Positions 34,682 through 43,371 of a stretch of DNA of 64,000 nucleotides are shown here, piece by piece (the stretch's first letter is position 1; the number at the start of each line of letters is the position of its first letter). This stretch comes from Candidatus Parcubacteria bacterium (GTDB lineage Bacteria > Patescibacteriota > Saccharimonadia > Saccharimonadales > UBA4665). The stretch is from contig JAEYSX010000003.1 of the NCBI GenBank assembly GCA_023434325.1, forward strand, positions 384,793 through 448,792, given 5' to 3'. Below the pieces are notes generated by a model that searched no databases, had not been told where the DNA came from, and worked only from the letters and a program-made list of their open reading frames with translations. The position numbers were made by a program, and so were the translations under genes.

Positions 34682-35401
34682 TTAGTCAAACCTGCGGAAG
34701 CGCGAAGTTTTGAGGGTGTCCAATGGCTTCCAGATGTCCTTGGCTTTTTTGTGGCTGAGCGTGCTGAGCTTGAGCAGGTTGATCATCAGCATGCTGATGC
34801 CGGTGCAAAGCAATGCCTTTACGGTGTGTCCGGCAACGCCGGGAACGTCCAGCGACAAGATAAAACCAAGCGTCACGCTAAAGAGTACCAGTACGATCCA
34901 CCACTCGTTCGAAAAAACGCGGTTGCCAAGCTGCATAGCTAGCTGTGAACGGTTGGTTTGATTGGCTACTAGCTTTTCTAGGATTTTTTCGATGACTTCT
35001 GGCGACTTGCCACGATAGTCCAGACAGTAAGAGATAATGCGCTCGTATTCGTGCTCGCCCTCGCCCGGCTTTCGCTGCCGAAAGCTGGCATCCATGTAGT
35101 CGGCGCACATGTCTTGGATGTGGTTGCGGCTTTGGGCCGGCAGTTTTTGCGTTTTGATCAAGATATCAAACAACGCATTGGCTTCGGCGCGGATAATTTT
35201 GGCCAGCTCGTCTATGCGGTTTTTTTGGGCGGTAAGCACCGGGGTGATAAAGAAGCCGTATAGAAACGAGTTAACAGATAGCAGAGCAAAGGCCGCGCGG
35301 TCTAGATTTTCGACGACCGGCACCACGTACGTGAGCCCAAAATACATACCAAAAAAGATAAAAAAGAACCAGCTCAGGCGGATTTTAAGCAAAAGCGTCA
35401 T
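34682..35401 (-). CDS. Bestrophin-like (DUF4239-type) membrane protein
   Basis: 239 aa with two N-terminal helices (WFFFIFFGMYFGLTYVVPVV, AFALLSVNSFLYGFFITPVL), a cytosolic helical middle of about 110 residues, and two C-terminal helices (WWIVLVLFSVTLGFILSLDV, VKALLCTGISMLMINLL). The 2+2 arrangement and the middle segment suit DUF4239 proteins of unknown function; the assignment is tentative. The ATG at 35401 lies 9 nt after an extended -10 (TGCTATTCT). It is divergent from pepP and convergent with uvrC. Confidence 0.6.
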   Translation of the reverse strand: MTLLLKIRLSWFFFIFFGMYFGLTYVVPVVENLDRAAFALLSVNSFLYGFFITPVLTAQKNRIDELAKIIRAEANALFDILIKTQKLPAQSRNHIQDMCADYMDASFRQRKPGEGEHEYERIISYCLDYRGKSPEVIEKILEKLVANQTNRSQLAMQLGNRVFSNEWWIVLVLFSVTLGFILSLDVPGVAGHTVKALLCTGISMLMINLLKLSTLSHKKAKDIWKPLDTLKTSRFRRFD

Positions 35402-35410
35402 GTTGTTTTT

Positions 35411-35464
35411 AGAATAGCACAAAACTCTCTAGCGCAAACGGGCATTTGCGTTGTGTAGTATACT
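35411..35464. promoter_or_regulatory. Divergent promoters of the DUF4239-like gene and pepP
   Basis: Minus strand: TGCTATTCT (35411-35419), 9 nt before the ATG at 35401. Plus strand: TATACT (35459-35464), 9 nt before the ATG at 35474. Both genes look leaderless and share a 72-bp control region. Confidence 0.6.
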
Positions 35465-35473
35465 GGTTTGGTC

Positions 35474-36712
35474 ATGAGAGACATGTTTGGTAGTGATTTT
35501 TTTGCCGGTAACCGAGAGCGCCTGCGCCAGCTCTTTACGGGCACCGCACCGATTGTTATTACAGCGCATGGTCGTCTGCAAAAGACGGCTGACGAGGCCT
35601 ATACCTTCCGGCAAGACAGCAACTTTTGGTATCTGACAGGCATCGACGAGCCGGATATAGTATTGGTGATGGATAAAGGCCGCGAGTATTTGATTGTCCC
35701 TGATCGCGGCGACTGGCAAGAAACTGCCGAAGGCGCGCTTGATCACGCAGAACTGGCAAGACGGTCGGGTATCGAGACCATACTTAATCACAGAGATGGC
35801 TGGAAACAGCTTGCTTCTCGGGTCAAAAAAGTGCTTCATGTGGCCACGCTATCCGCCAATCCGCCGTATATCGATGTGTACGGCATGTACACCAACCCGG
35901 CGCGCGCCATGTTGATTAAGCAGTTGAAGGAGATTAACGGCGATATAGAGCTTTTGGATTTGCGCCAGCACATGATGCGCATGCGTATGATCAAGCAGCC
36001 GTCCGAGATCGAGGCGTTGCAGCAGGCCGTGGATATTACTGTCGATACGCTGAAGCATGTCTTTCGGCCACAGCGGTTGGCTAAATATACGTACGAGTAC
36101 GAGATCGAGGCCGATATTTCGCACGGTTTTCGTATGCGCGGCGCCCAAGGACACGCCTTTGATCCTATTGTAAGCGCAGGCGAACGGGCCTGCATCGTGC
36201 ATAACAGTGTGGGCGACACGCCGCTAGCTAGCGACGAGCTGGTTGTGGTTGATGTAGGCGCTCGGTACGCGCACTACTCGGCAGATATTACGCGCACCGT
36301 CAGCTTGGGCGGCAAGCCCTCGCGTCGTCAGCAGGCGATATGGCAGGCAGTTTGCGATACGCAAGATTACGCGTTTTCGCTATTAAAGCCGGGGGTCATG
36401 CTGGGCGAGTACGAGAAGTTGGTCGAGCATTTTATCGGCGAAAAGCTGCGCGAGCTCGGACTCATAAAATCCATTAGTACAGACGCGGTTCGCGATGGAT
36501 TTTTTCCGCACCGGACTACGCACTACCTAGGGATAGATGCGCATGATTCCGGGGATTATGATCGTCCGCTAGAGCCGGGCACCGTCCTGGTGGCCGAACC
36601 CGGTATATACGTAAAAGAAGAAGGCATCGGCGTTCGTATTGAGGACGTTGCGGTTATCACAGAAGAAGGCTGCGAAATCCTCAGTAAGAAATTGCCGCGC
36701 GACTTGGCGTAA
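35474..36712 (+). CDS. pepP: Xaa-Pro aminopeptidase (aminopeptidase P, M24B)
   Basis: This metallopeptidase releases N-terminal residues preceding proline. The N-terminal AMP_N domain is present (FFAGNRERLRQLFTGTAP, TFRQDSNFWYLTGIDEPD). The pita-bread catalytic domain shows the five metal ligands in VVDVGARYAHYSADITRT (two Asp), HRTTHYLGIDAHD (His), VLVAEPGIYV (Glu) and GVRIEDVAVIT (Glu). The 412-aa length fits the E. coli enzyme (441). The start is the ATG at 35474, 9 nt downstream of TATACT. The role is probably peptide catabolism, in keeping with the oligopeptide-binding protein at 37469. Confidence 0.95.
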   Translation: MRDMFGSDFFAGNRERLRQLFTGTAPIVITAHGRLQKTADEAYTFRQDSNFWYLTGIDEPDIVLVMDKGREYLIVPDRGDWQETAEGALDHAELARRSGIETILNHRDGWKQLASRVKKVLHVATLSANPPYIDVYGMYTNPARAMLIKQLKEINGDIELLDLRQHMMRMRMIKQPSEIEALQQAVDITVDTLKHVFRPQRLAKYTYEYEIEADISHGFRMRGAQGHAFDPIVSAGERACIVHNSVGDTPLASDELVVVDVGARYAHYSADITRTVSLGGKPSRRQQAIWQAVCDTQDYAFSLLKPGVMLGEYEKLVEHFIGEKLRELGLIKSISTDAVRDGFFPHRTTHYLGIDAHDSGDYDRPLEPGTVLVAEPGIYVKEEGIGVRIEDVAVITEEGCEILSKKLPRDLA

Positions 36713-36715
36713 GCG

Positions 36716-36724
36716 TGGTATAAT
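36716..36724 (+). promoter_or_regulatory. Extended -10 (TGGTATAAT) of the holin-like/secG operon
   Basis: A consensus box overlapping the region just after the pepP stop, 12 nt before the ATG at 36737. Confidence 0.65.
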
Positions 36725-36736
36725 ACCACTAACATT

Positions 36737-37120
36737 ATGAACAGAGGGCTGTTATATCGTTTTCTGGTGCGCTGGCTGGTCTGTAGCTTGGGCTTGTGGA
36801 TCGCGGCTGGATTGCTAAGCACGAACATCGAGTTCGAGACAACTGGAAGCGCATTTAGGGTTATTGTTGTGTCGGGACTCATTCTGGCGCTCATTAACTC
36901 TGTTATTAAGCCGCTGGTTGTGCTTTTGTCTTTGCCGGCTATTTTGTTGACGCTCGGATTATTTATGATTGTTATCAACGGATTTTCCGTATTGCTGGCG
37001 AGCTGGTTGTATGATCCGCTTCACATCGAGAACTTTTGGACCGCGATGCTTGCAGGTGTGATCATCGGACTGGTAAACTACCTAGTAACAGCTATTTTGG
37101 AGGCAAAGAAAAGACCATGA
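36737..37120 (+). CDS. Phage-holin-family-IV-like four-helix membrane protein (PF04020 type)
   Basis: 127 aa with four predicted helices and the family pattern LINSVIKPLVVLLSLPAIL, then LGLFMIVINGFSVLLASWLY and GVIIGLVNYLVTAILEAKKRP. Despite the family name these proteins are common chromosomal membrane proteins of unknown function. Its stop overlaps the secG start (ATGA), so the two are translationally coupled. Confidence 0.88.
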   Translation: MNRGLLYRFLVRWLVCSLGLWIAAGLLSTNIEFETTGSAFRVIVVSGLILALINSVIKPLVVLLSLPAILLTLGLFMIVINGFSVLLASWLYDPLHIENFWTAMLAGVIIGLVNYLVTAILEAKKRP

Positions 37121-37332
37121 CGATTTATAACTACATCACGATTGCTTCGATGCTGCTTATGAGCTTGCTTATTTTGGTACAAACCCGTGGCGCAAGCTTG
37201 GGCGCCGGCTTGGGTTCTGCGGGCGAAATCAACACCGAGCGTCGTGGCACCGATAAGACGATTTACCAGTTGACCATTATCTTGGCCATTATCTTTGCCG
37301 GTTCGATACTCGTAGGGATCCTCGTAGCGTAG
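37117..37332 (+). CDS. secG: Preprotein translocase subunit SecG
   Basis: A 71-aa two-helix protein with the SecG signature between helices (LLILVQTRGASLGAGLGSAG) and a second helix LTIILAIIFAGSILVGILVA. The ATG at 37117 has GGAGG about 12 nt upstream within the preceding gene. A longer frame upstream is unconserved. It stabilises SecYE during protein export. Confidence 0.94.
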   Translation: MTIYNYITIASMLLMSLLILVQTRGASLGAGLGSAGEINTERRGTDKTIYQLTIILAIIFAGSILVGILVA

Positions 37333-37468
37333 GGCAAGCGGCTGGTCTGCCTATGACAATGCGACTGACATTTCATCAGCAGCGGACAGCTCGATTATTG
37401 CTATTTGCTTTGTTTGCGTCGCACCGCAGTAATCGTGTCGTAGCCTTGGGTTTGGAGAGTTGTCGCAT

Positions 37469-39319
37469 ATGGGTTTAGGTGCGTTTAAGCCGAGCGAAAA
37501 GATGAAAGAGCGCTTCCGTCGCCAGCGTGCGATGAGACTGCGGTTTCGCCGTCGCTTGCACATTCAAAAGCAGCAAGTTGGCGAGTTAAGCGCAGAGGCC
37601 GAGCGCCGCTTAGAGAATGACTTTTTTAAGCGATTGGAGCGCCTCGGCGCGGTTAAGCGTTTTGTCTCGTCGTGGCTGCTGCTACTGGCGCTGCTCATCG
37701 GTATCGTGGTGGCGCAGACGCAGGCACTGAGCGGCTACTACCAGACGCGGGCAGCCGTGCCCGGTGGTACCTACACCGAGGGAGTGCTGGGGGCGTTTAC
37801 GAATGCCAATCCTATTTATGCGACGGCATTGGCCGACACGACGGTTTCGGAACTGCTCTTTGCTGGCTTGCTGACATATGACCGCAATAATCGCTTGACC
37901 GGCGACCTAGCAGAGCGTTGGACCGTCGATGAGACCGGCACCACGTATACGGTTACCCTTAAACCCGATTTGGTGTGGCACGACGGTGCCAAGCTGACCG
38001 CCGCCGATGCCGTTTTTACGTATAGAGTTATCCAGAATCCGGACGCCCGGTCACCGCTTTTTAACAGTTGGGCTGGTATAGATGTGTCGGCCGCGGACGA
38101 GCGCACGGTGGTGTTTACGCTGCCCAACCCGCTTGCTTCGTTTCCTTACTCATTGACGACTGGGATAGTGCCGCGCCATATTCTTGGCGACGTGCCCATG
38201 GTTAATATGCGATCTATCTCGTTTAACAGTACTCAGCCGGTGGGTGCCGGGCCGTTTAGGTGGCAGGCTATCGAGCTTACCGGGGGCTCGTCAGAGCGCC
38301 GCGAGGAGCGTATTGCGCTCAAGGCGTTTAGTGACTACCACGCCGGGAAGCCTAAGTTAAACGCGTTTGCCGTACGAACGTTCCGTGATGCTGATCGTTT
38401 GACCAAGAGTTTTTTGAACCAAGAGCTAAACGGCGTAGCCGGGCTCGCGCAAGTGCCCGAAGCGCTGAAGGGTGACAGCTCTGTTCGCACACATAACTTG
38501 CCGATGACAGCTGCGGTGATGACGTTTTTCCGCACGCAAGAAGGTATTTTGGCAGACAAGAGTATCCGTCAGGCGCTGGTTGCCGCGGCCGATACCAACA
38601 GCATTTTGTCCAGTTTACCGTATCCGGCAAAGCCTGTGCGGCAAGCCCTGTTGAGCGGTCAGGTGGGATATGACAGAAAGTACGACCAAGGCACCTACGA
38701 CCCCGCGCTTGCTATAAAGTTGCTGAGCGACGCTGGGTGGACGCCAGGAAAGGGAGGTATACGGTTTAAGGACAACAAGCCACTGACATTTAGTATGTAC
38801 TTTCTTGACACGCCAGAGTATCAATCGATCGCTAAGCAGCTGGCAGATTACTGGAGGGCCGTGGGTGTGGACGTCAAGCTTGCAGCCCGCGGAGAGGTCG
38901 AGATGAGGAGTGTGCTCGCGCAGGCTCCTTCGCCAGGCAGTGGCGTGTACGACGCGCTGTTGTACGGCATATCAATCGGTGCCGACCCGGACGTGTATGT
39001 GTACTGGCACAGCTCTCAGATCGACTTGCGCTCGCCCTCGCGCCTGAACTTCTCGGGATATTCGTCGCCGGGCGCTGTCGACGCGGCGCTAGAGGCCGGC
39101 CGTACCCGCATGGACGCTTCGCTTCGAGCGGTAAAATACCAACCCTTCCTGCAAGCGTGGAAGGATGATGCTCCGGCTTTGGGGCTGTACCAGCCGCGCT
39201 TTTTGTACCTGACTCGCGGTTCGGTGGATGGTTTGGACCGTAAGGTGGTAAACAACGATGCGGGGCGTTTGTCCAATGTGCATAACTGGCAAATCCGCAA
39301 GGCTTGGGCTACGCCGTAA
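37469..39319 (+). CDS. Membrane-anchored oligopeptide-binding protein (SBP family 5)
   Basis: A very basic cytoplasmic N-terminus of about 65 residues (FRRQRAMRLRFRRRLHIQ) and a helix (FVSSWLLLLALLIGIVVAQ) replace the usual lipoprotein signal. The DppA/OppA-type binding domain follows (GGTYTEGVLGAFTNANPIYA, LTYDRNNRLTGDLAERWTVD, GTTYTVTLKPDLVWHDG, SGQVGYDRKYDQGTYDPALA). Length is 616 aa from the ATG at 37469; a TTG three codons upstream is possible. No permease or ATPase for it is in the window. Likely role: peptide capture at the membrane. A 136-bp gap upstream shows no clear promoter. Confidence 0.9.
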   Translation: MGLGAFKPSEKMKERFRRQRAMRLRFRRRLHIQKQQVGELSAEAERRLENDFFKRLERLGAVKRFVSSWLLLLALLIGIVVAQTQALSGYYQTRAAVPGGTYTEGVLGAFTNANPIYATALADTTVSELLFAGLLTYDRNNRLTGDLAERWTVDETGTTYTVTLKPDLVWHDGAKLTAADAVFTYRVIQNPDARSPLFNSWAGIDVSAADERTVVFTLPNPLASFPYSLTTGIVPRHILGDVPMVNMRSISFNSTQPVGAGPFRWQAIELTGGSSERREERIALKAFSDYHAGKPKLNAFAVRTFRDADRLTKSFLNQELNGVAGLAQVPEALKGDSSVRTHNLPMTAAVMTFFRTQEGILADKSIRQALVAAADTNSILSSLPYPAKPVRQALLSGQVGYDRKYDQGTYDPALAIKLLSDAGWTPGKGGIRFKDNKPLTFSMYFLDTPEYQSIAKQLADYWRAVGVDVKLAARGEVEMRSVLAQAPSPGSGVYDALLYGISIGADPDVYVYWHSSQIDLRSPSRLNFSGYSSPGAVDAALEAGRTRMDASLRAVKYQPFLQAWKDDAPALGLYQPRFLYLTRGSVDGLDRKVVNNDAGRLSNVHNWQIRKAWATP

Positions 39320-39398
39320 TATCGTGCGCGTTAGGTAAGGTGACGCCGACAGGACTTGTTATTGGGCACATTGTGCGTTACAATTACCCCTGTTACTC

Positions 39399-39483
39399 GC
39401 GCGAGTGGTGAAATTGGTATACACGCTAGTTTCAGGTACTAGTGCCTTCGGGCGTGGAGGTTCAAGTCCTCTCTCGCGCACCA
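39399..39483 (+). tRNA. tRNA-Leu (anticodon CAG)
   Basis: Acceptor arms GCGCGAG and CTCGCGC pair over 7 bp. The anticodon stem CTAGT/ACTAG encloses TTCAGGT, giving CAG. A long variable arm (tgccttcgggcgt) marks a class II tRNA. The TPsiC arm is GGAGG-TTCAAGT-CCTCT. CCA is encoded. TACAAT at 39379-39384 is a suitable -10. Confidence 0.96.
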
Positions 39484-39490
39484 AAGCAAG

Positions 39491-39515
39491 ACGGCCGGCT
39501 AAAGCTGGTCGTTTT
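39491..39515 (+). terminator. Terminator after tRNA-Leu(CAG)
   Basis: ACGGCCGGC (39491-39499) pairs with GCTGGTCGT (39504-39512), two wobbles, 4-nt loop, then TTTT. Confidence 0.75.
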
Positions 39516-39604
39516 ACTTTAGTGAGAGGTCTGTGTTTTGTTTTGCTCTTGCGCCTGCGCTATAATGCCAACATTGTTAGCATTAGTCCTAGGAGGGATA
39601 CATA

Positions 39605-39988
39605 ATGGACCCTAACGCACAAAACCAAAACCCGAATCAAGCTCCTTCATCAGACATGCCAGGCATGGCGCAGGCTCCGGCCGTCGAGTCTCAGCAGCCA
39701 GGTGTAGTAACGCCAACGCAGCCTCCGGCAGCTCCTGTTCAGTCGGCTCCGATGCCGCCGGTTGATACCGTGCCGCCCGCCGGCCCTGTAGCTCCTACTC
39801 CTGCTCCTACGCCAGGCCCGCAGGTAGTTTCGACTCCCGTTGCCGAGCCGGCTGCCGACCCAGTTGCACCTTCGCCAACAACGGTTCCTTCTGGTCAACC
39901 ACCCAAGAATAATGGCAAGGTTACTATTTTAATCGGTTTGGTTGTAGTTATTGCCGCCGTAGCCGTCGCCGCACTCTTGTTGATCTAA
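39605..39988 (+). CDS. Pro/Gln/Ala-rich tail-anchored membrane protein
   Basis: About 98 residues of disordered Pro/Ala/Gln-rich sequence (MDPNAQNQNPNQAPSSD at the start, many PxP and PVAP repeats) precede a basic turn (QPPKNNGK) and one C-terminal helix (VTILIGLVVVIAAVAVAALL) with almost nothing after it. This is a tail-anchor layout with the disordered part probably cytoplasmic. AGGAGGG gives a strong ribosome site. TATAAT at 39561-39566 is the promoter. The N-terminus resembles those at 3848 and 51564. The function is unknown. Confidence 0.75.
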   Translation: MDPNAQNQNPNQAPSSDMPGMAQAPAVESQQPGVVTPTQPPAAPVQSAPMPPVDTVPPAGPVAPTPAPTPGPQVVSTPVAEPAADPVAPSPTTVPSGQPPKNNGKVTILIGLVVVIAAVAVAALLLI

Positions 39989-40079
39989 TATTTAGCTGTA
40001 AATTATACAGCTTATGGTATTATGAGGTGAGTAAGCATTTTTATCTCGCGCCTTAAGGTTAGAGGATATTCGGAATTTT

Positions 40080-41717
40080 ATGAGTAAGGTAGCACATTAC
40101 CTGCAAGAACATTTGGTTGGCGAAGTTATGGTTTCGACGGACGCGCGTCGTTATTTCGCCACAGATGGTAGCATTTTAGCGATCCCACCCGCGGTCGTAG
40201 TGTATCCGCGGGGCGAAAACGATGTCCGTAAAGTGACTCGCTTTACGTGGCAATTGGCCGAGCGTGGCCGCGTAATTCCGGTTACTGCACGCGGAGCGGG
40301 TACCGACCAAGCCGGAGCGGCTTTAGGCAACGGTATTATTTTGGCGTTTCCTGCGCACATGCACCGGGTGCTTGAGTTCGACGAAAAAAGCGGCGTCGTG
40401 GTGGTAGAGCCCGGCATTAACTACGGCAAATTGCAGCAAACGCTTCACACGCACGACCGATTCTTGCCGCCATTCCCTCCGAGCCTAGAGTATTCGACTA
40501 TCGGCGGTGCCGTTGCAAATAATGCCGGCGGCTACAATAGCGTAAAGTATGGCTCGACCCGAGGCTTTGTAAAATCCCTCCGCGTAGTGCTTGCCAACGG
40601 CGAAGTCATCGAGACTTCCAGACTTAATAAAAAAGAACTCAATAAAAAACTTGGGCTTGCCACCTTTGAGGGCGAAATTTACCGCGCAATCGACACGTTG
40701 CTCGAGGAGAATCAGGCGCTCATCGATAAGATCAACCTCACGGTGACCAAGAATTCCGCCGGATACTTCTTAGAGGACATTAAGCGCCCCGACGGGTCGA
40801 TCGATCTAACGCCTCTGTTTGTGGGCAGTCAGGGGACATTAGGTGTTATCACCGAGATCGCGCTCGAAACCGAGCCCTATAGTCCTCACAAAACGCTCTT
40901 AATGGCGGTTTTTGACGATCTAGAAAAGATGCAGCGCGCCGTGCTAGAGCTGCGCAACCTGCCGGATATGCCCAGTGCAATTGAGATGGTTGATGGTCGC
41001 ATGCTCGAAGCGGTTGATAAGATTAATCCCAATTTACTTAAAGATGCTGTGCCTCGACCGTATCCTAAGGCTGTGCTTTTTGTAGAGTTCGACAACCCAA
41101 GCGAGCGTGCCCAAAAGAAGATGACTAAAAAAGCGCACAAGGTGCTCGAGACCGAGGCTGTAAGTGTGCTGGTCGAGACCGATCCGTTTAAGCAAGAGGG
41201 CTTATGGAAGATCCGCCAAGCATCCTCGGCGCTTATTTCGCACACCGAAGGCGCCGCACGTGCGCTGCCGATCATCGAAGACGGCGTTGTGCCGCCAGAG
41301 CGTTTGCGTGAATATATCGAGGGTCTGTATCAGCTGTTTGAGCGTAATCATTTACAGCCTGCGATCTGGGGGCACGCCGGCGATGGGCACTTGCACGCCC
41401 AGCCGATGCTCGACCTCGGTCAGGTGGGCGACCGCCAGCGCGCATTCCGTCTGATTGACGAGTACTACAGCCTGGTAATGTCGCTTGGCGGCACGACCAG
41501 CGGTGGCAACGGTGACGGACGCTTGCGTGCGCCGTATCTCGAAAAACTCTACGGCCCTGACGTCTATGCGCTTTTTGTTAAAGTTAAGCAGATCTTTGAT
41601 CCTTACGGCACGCTCAACCCCGGTGTCAAGATAAATCCAAGTCTGGACAGCGTAAAGCAATACTTGCGCCCGAGCTACAGTATGGATCACCTTTACGATC
41701 ACATGCCTCGCTCATGA
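40080..41717 (+). CDS. FAD-binding oxidase/dehydrogenase, GlcD/D-lactate dehydrogenase type
   Basis: 545 aa with a PCMH-type FAD domain (VYPRGENDVRKVTRFTWQLA, VTARGAGTDQAGAALGNGII, PPFPPSLEYSTIGGAVANNA) and the C-terminal FAD-oxidase domain (WGHAGDGHLHAQPMLDLGQ, QIFDPYGTLNPGVKI). Members oxidise D-lactate, glycolate or other 2-hydroxy acids. No Fe-S partner subunit is adjacent, so it may be single-chain. TGGTATTAT at 40014-40022 is the probable promoter, with a purine-rich leader (agaggat). Its ATGA overlaps the next gene. Confidence 0.9.
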   Translation: MSKVAHYLQEHLVGEVMVSTDARRYFATDGSILAIPPAVVVYPRGENDVRKVTRFTWQLAERGRVIPVTARGAGTDQAGAALGNGIILAFPAHMHRVLEFDEKSGVVVVEPGINYGKLQQTLHTHDRFLPPFPPSLEYSTIGGAVANNAGGYNSVKYGSTRGFVKSLRVVLANGEVIETSRLNKKELNKKLGLATFEGEIYRAIDTLLEENQALIDKINLTVTKNSAGYFLEDIKRPDGSIDLTPLFVGSQGTLGVITEIALETEPYSPHKTLLMAVFDDLEKMQRAVLELRNLPDMPSAIEMVDGRMLEAVDKINPNLLKDAVPRPYPKAVLFVEFDNPSERAQKKMTKKAHKVLETEAVSVLVETDPFKQEGLWKIRQASSALISHTEGAARALPIIEDGVVPPERLREYIEGLYQLFERNHLQPAIWGHAGDGHLHAQPMLDLGQVGDRQRAFRLIDEYYSLVMSLGGTTSGGNGDGRLRAPYLEKLYGPDVYALFVKVKQIFDPYGTLNPGVKINPSLDSVKQYLRPSYSMDHLYDHMPRS

Positions 41718-41995
41718 GTACTGTCGAGATTTTAGTCAACGCATCAGCGGTGGTGGGTTCGGGTTTGTTGTTGTTTGGTTTTTACCGAGTAAACTCGGGC
41801 AAGTGGACCAATAAATCGTTTTGGTACGAGGTCGATAATTTTGTGGGGGCACTACTGATCGTGGCCTATCAGCTGTACTATCACGCCTTTGTCACGGTTT
41901 TTGTGAACATCATTTGGGCAACCGTGGCCATGGTTGGCTTGAGCGTATTTATTCGCCGCGCGTATACGCACCGCAAAAAACGCCGCACCGCTTGA
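41714..41995 (+). CDS. Small CBU_0592-like membrane protein
   Basis: 93 aa with three predicted helices and the pattern NASAVVGSGLLLFGFYRVNS, then NFVGALLIVAYQLYYHAF and NIIWATVAMVGLSVFIRR, which fits CBU_0592-type proteins of unknown function. It starts inside the end of the oxidase gene (ATGA), so the two are co-expressed. The C-terminus is basic. Confidence 0.75.
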   Translation: MSTVEILVNASAVVGSGLLLFGFYRVNSGKWTNKSFWYEVDNFVGALLIVAYQLYYHAFVTVFVNIIWATVAMVGLSVFIRRAYTHRKKRRTA

Positions 41996-42032
41996 GTTTT
42001 TGCGCTTTAAAATGTAAAATAGCAGAGTTAAC

Positions 42033-42118
42033 GCGCGAGTGGTGGAATGGTAGACACGCTACCTTGAGGTGGTAGTGGGAGCAATCCTGTGGAGGTTCAA
42101 GTCCTCTCTCGCGCACCA
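42033..42118 (+). tRNA. tRNA-Leu (anticodon GAG)
   Basis: Acceptor GCGCGAG/CTCGCGC, as in the Leu(CAG) gene. The anticodon stem CTACC/GGTAG encloses TTGAGGT, giving GAG. A long variable arm and encoded CCA are present. TAAAAT about 13 nt upstream is the likely -10. Confidence 0.96.
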
Positions 42119-42132
42119 AAAGATTATAGTAG

Positions 42133-42164
42133 GAGGCGACCGATCTGCGGTCGTCTCTTTTTTT
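42133..42164 (+). terminator. Terminator after tRNA-Leu(GAG)
   Basis: GAGGCGACCG (42133-42142) pairs with CGGTCGTCTC (42148-42157), one wobble, followed by seven T's. Confidence 0.9.
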
Positions 42165-42202
42165 ATCGCCTTCGATTGTAGTCAAACAGCGTTCCGGTGG
42201 AT

Positions 42203-42236
42203 GAAAAGAAAAACCGCTGATCGTATGATCAACGGT
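42203..42236 (-). terminator. Terminator after tRNA-Val (minus strand)
   Basis: On the minus strand ACCGTTGATC (42227-42236) pairs with GATCAGCGGT (42213-42222), one wobble, 4-nt loop, followed by TTTTCTTTTC. Confidence 0.85.
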
Positions 42237-42243
42237 CTTACTT

Positions 42244-42320
42244 TGGTGGGTGATGAGGGACTCGAACCCCCGACCCTCTCGGTGTAAACGAGATGCTCTA
42301 GCCAACTGAGCTAATCACCC
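42244..42320 (-). tRNA. tRNA-Val (anticodon UAC)
   Basis: On the minus strand acceptor GGGTGAT pairs with ATCACCC. The D arm is TAGCTCAGTTGGCTAGAGCA. The anticodon loop TTTACAC between TCTCG and CGAGA gives TAC. The T arm is GGGGG-TTCGAGT-CCCTC, with CCA encoded. It converges with tRNA-Leu(GAG). Confidence 0.96.
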
Positions 42321-42426
42321 CTACATAACTCTGTTATTTTAACGCAACAACGTTCATTTTGCAATAATCATTACATGTCGTTACTGTAGGTGTATTTGCA
42401 TGACATCCCTCAATGCTAACGTGTGT

Positions 42427-42954
42427 TTATATGTGTGTGGTTGCTGGAAGGAGGCTGGGGTTGCAGTCGCGAATGGCGTACTGAGCGTCGACATTACTAC
42501 TGATTACCCTGAGTACTCCGACCGATGCGATAGTTGTCTTGGCCACGAGCGGCTCGGGGTCGGTGGCTCTTTGGACTCGGAGTTCGTCTTCGCCATTAAT
42601 GCAGATTATTTTAAATTCGACATTTGGACTGAGCGGGGGCTGTTTTTTGTCGGGGTCGTTTGGATCATGGACTGGGACAGTGCATTTCTCGGCGTAAGAG
42701 GCGTGCATGCCCGGCATGCCCTGTCTGATGTTGATATTGAGTGGCGTAGGAATACCTGAGGCGCATGTTGGCAAACCGCCTTGACGCGGTGTTTGGTTGG
42801 TGTCTGGCGTTTCGTAGGTGCTATGTGTGGGCGTGGGCTGGGGTGATTCTTGAGGAGCGCATGCCGCCGCGCCTACGGCGAGGGTTATGCCAACACCGAA
42901 GCCTGCGAGCTTTTCGCGTGGTGAAGCGAGGTGAGAGGGTGAAAAATTACGCAC
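42427..42954 (-). CDS. Putative lipoprotein, 175 aa
   Basis: GTG start with AAGGAG 8-9 nt upstream. The N-terminus has a basic segment, a hydrophobic core (GFGVGITLAVGAAAC) and a possible lipobox with Cys at about 32, followed by a Pro/Thr-rich linker (APQESPQPTPTHSTYETPD). The mature part has three further cysteines (PTCASGIP, EKCTVPVHDPND, FKIICINGEDELRV) that could form disulfides. I do not recognise the family. Upstream TACACT could be its -10. The opposite strand has only poor-composition frames. Confidence 0.7.
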   Translation of the reverse strand: MRNFSPSHLASPREKLAGFGVGITLAVGAAACAPQESPQPTPTHSTYETPDTNQTPRQGGLPTCASGIPTPLNINIRQGMPGMHASYAEKCTVPVHDPNDPDKKQPPLSPNVEFKIICINGEDELRVQRATDPEPLVAKTTIASVGVLRVISSNVDAQYAIRDCNPSLLPATTHI

Positions 42955-43048
42955 AGTATGATCTCCTTATTGGAGTCAAGTGTATCTGTAGAGCGAGCGA
43001 AAGCTGTTAAAAAATTCACACAGCGTTAAAAGCAGCGGTCGGGGTTGC

Positions 43049-43315
43049 CTAGCGGACTTCGAAGCTTTGATAGCCCAGGGGCTCGCGGGCGCTATGTGTT
43101 ACATTGGTTACTTTTGCTTGCGTGGAGCCTTTGGAACACCACCACAAAAATTGGCGTAATGAGTCTTCGTCGCCTTCGGCCTCGATATATACCGAGCCGT
43201 CAGGGTCGTTGCGGGCAAAGCCGGTCAGTCCTAGTCTGCGAGCCTCGCGCCGGGCCGTATCACGAAAGAAAACTCCTTGAACTTTGCCGGTGACAGTTAC
43301 GAGATACCGCTGCAT
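43049..43315 (-). CDS. acyP: Acylphosphatase
   Basis: 88 aa, the full length of the family, with VTGKVQGVFFRDTARREA supplying the catalytic Arg and phosphate loop, GFARNDPDGSVYIEAEG with the catalytic Asn, and a C-terminal FEVR. It hydrolyses carboxyl-phosphate bonds such as acetyl phosphate or 1,3-bisphosphoglycerate. The ATG lies 6 nt after TATGAT on the minus strand, so it is probably leaderless. It is divergent from lemA. Confidence 0.95.
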   Translation of the reverse strand: MQRYLVTVTGKVQGVFFRDTARREARRLGLTGFARNDPDGSVYIEAEGDEDSLRQFLWWCSKGSTQAKVTNVTHSAREPLGYQSFEVR

Positions 43316-43321
43316 ACCCTT

Positions 43322-43338
43322 ATCATACCTGCTATAAT
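43322..43338. promoter_or_regulatory. Overlapping divergent promoters of acyP and lemA
   Basis: Plus strand TGCTATAAT (43330-43338) for lemA; minus strand TATGAT (43322-43327) for acyP. The two hexamers lie within 17 bp. Confidence 0.55.
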
Positions 43339-43371
43339 AAGAAGTACAAACATAAAGGAGAAATTATAGAT

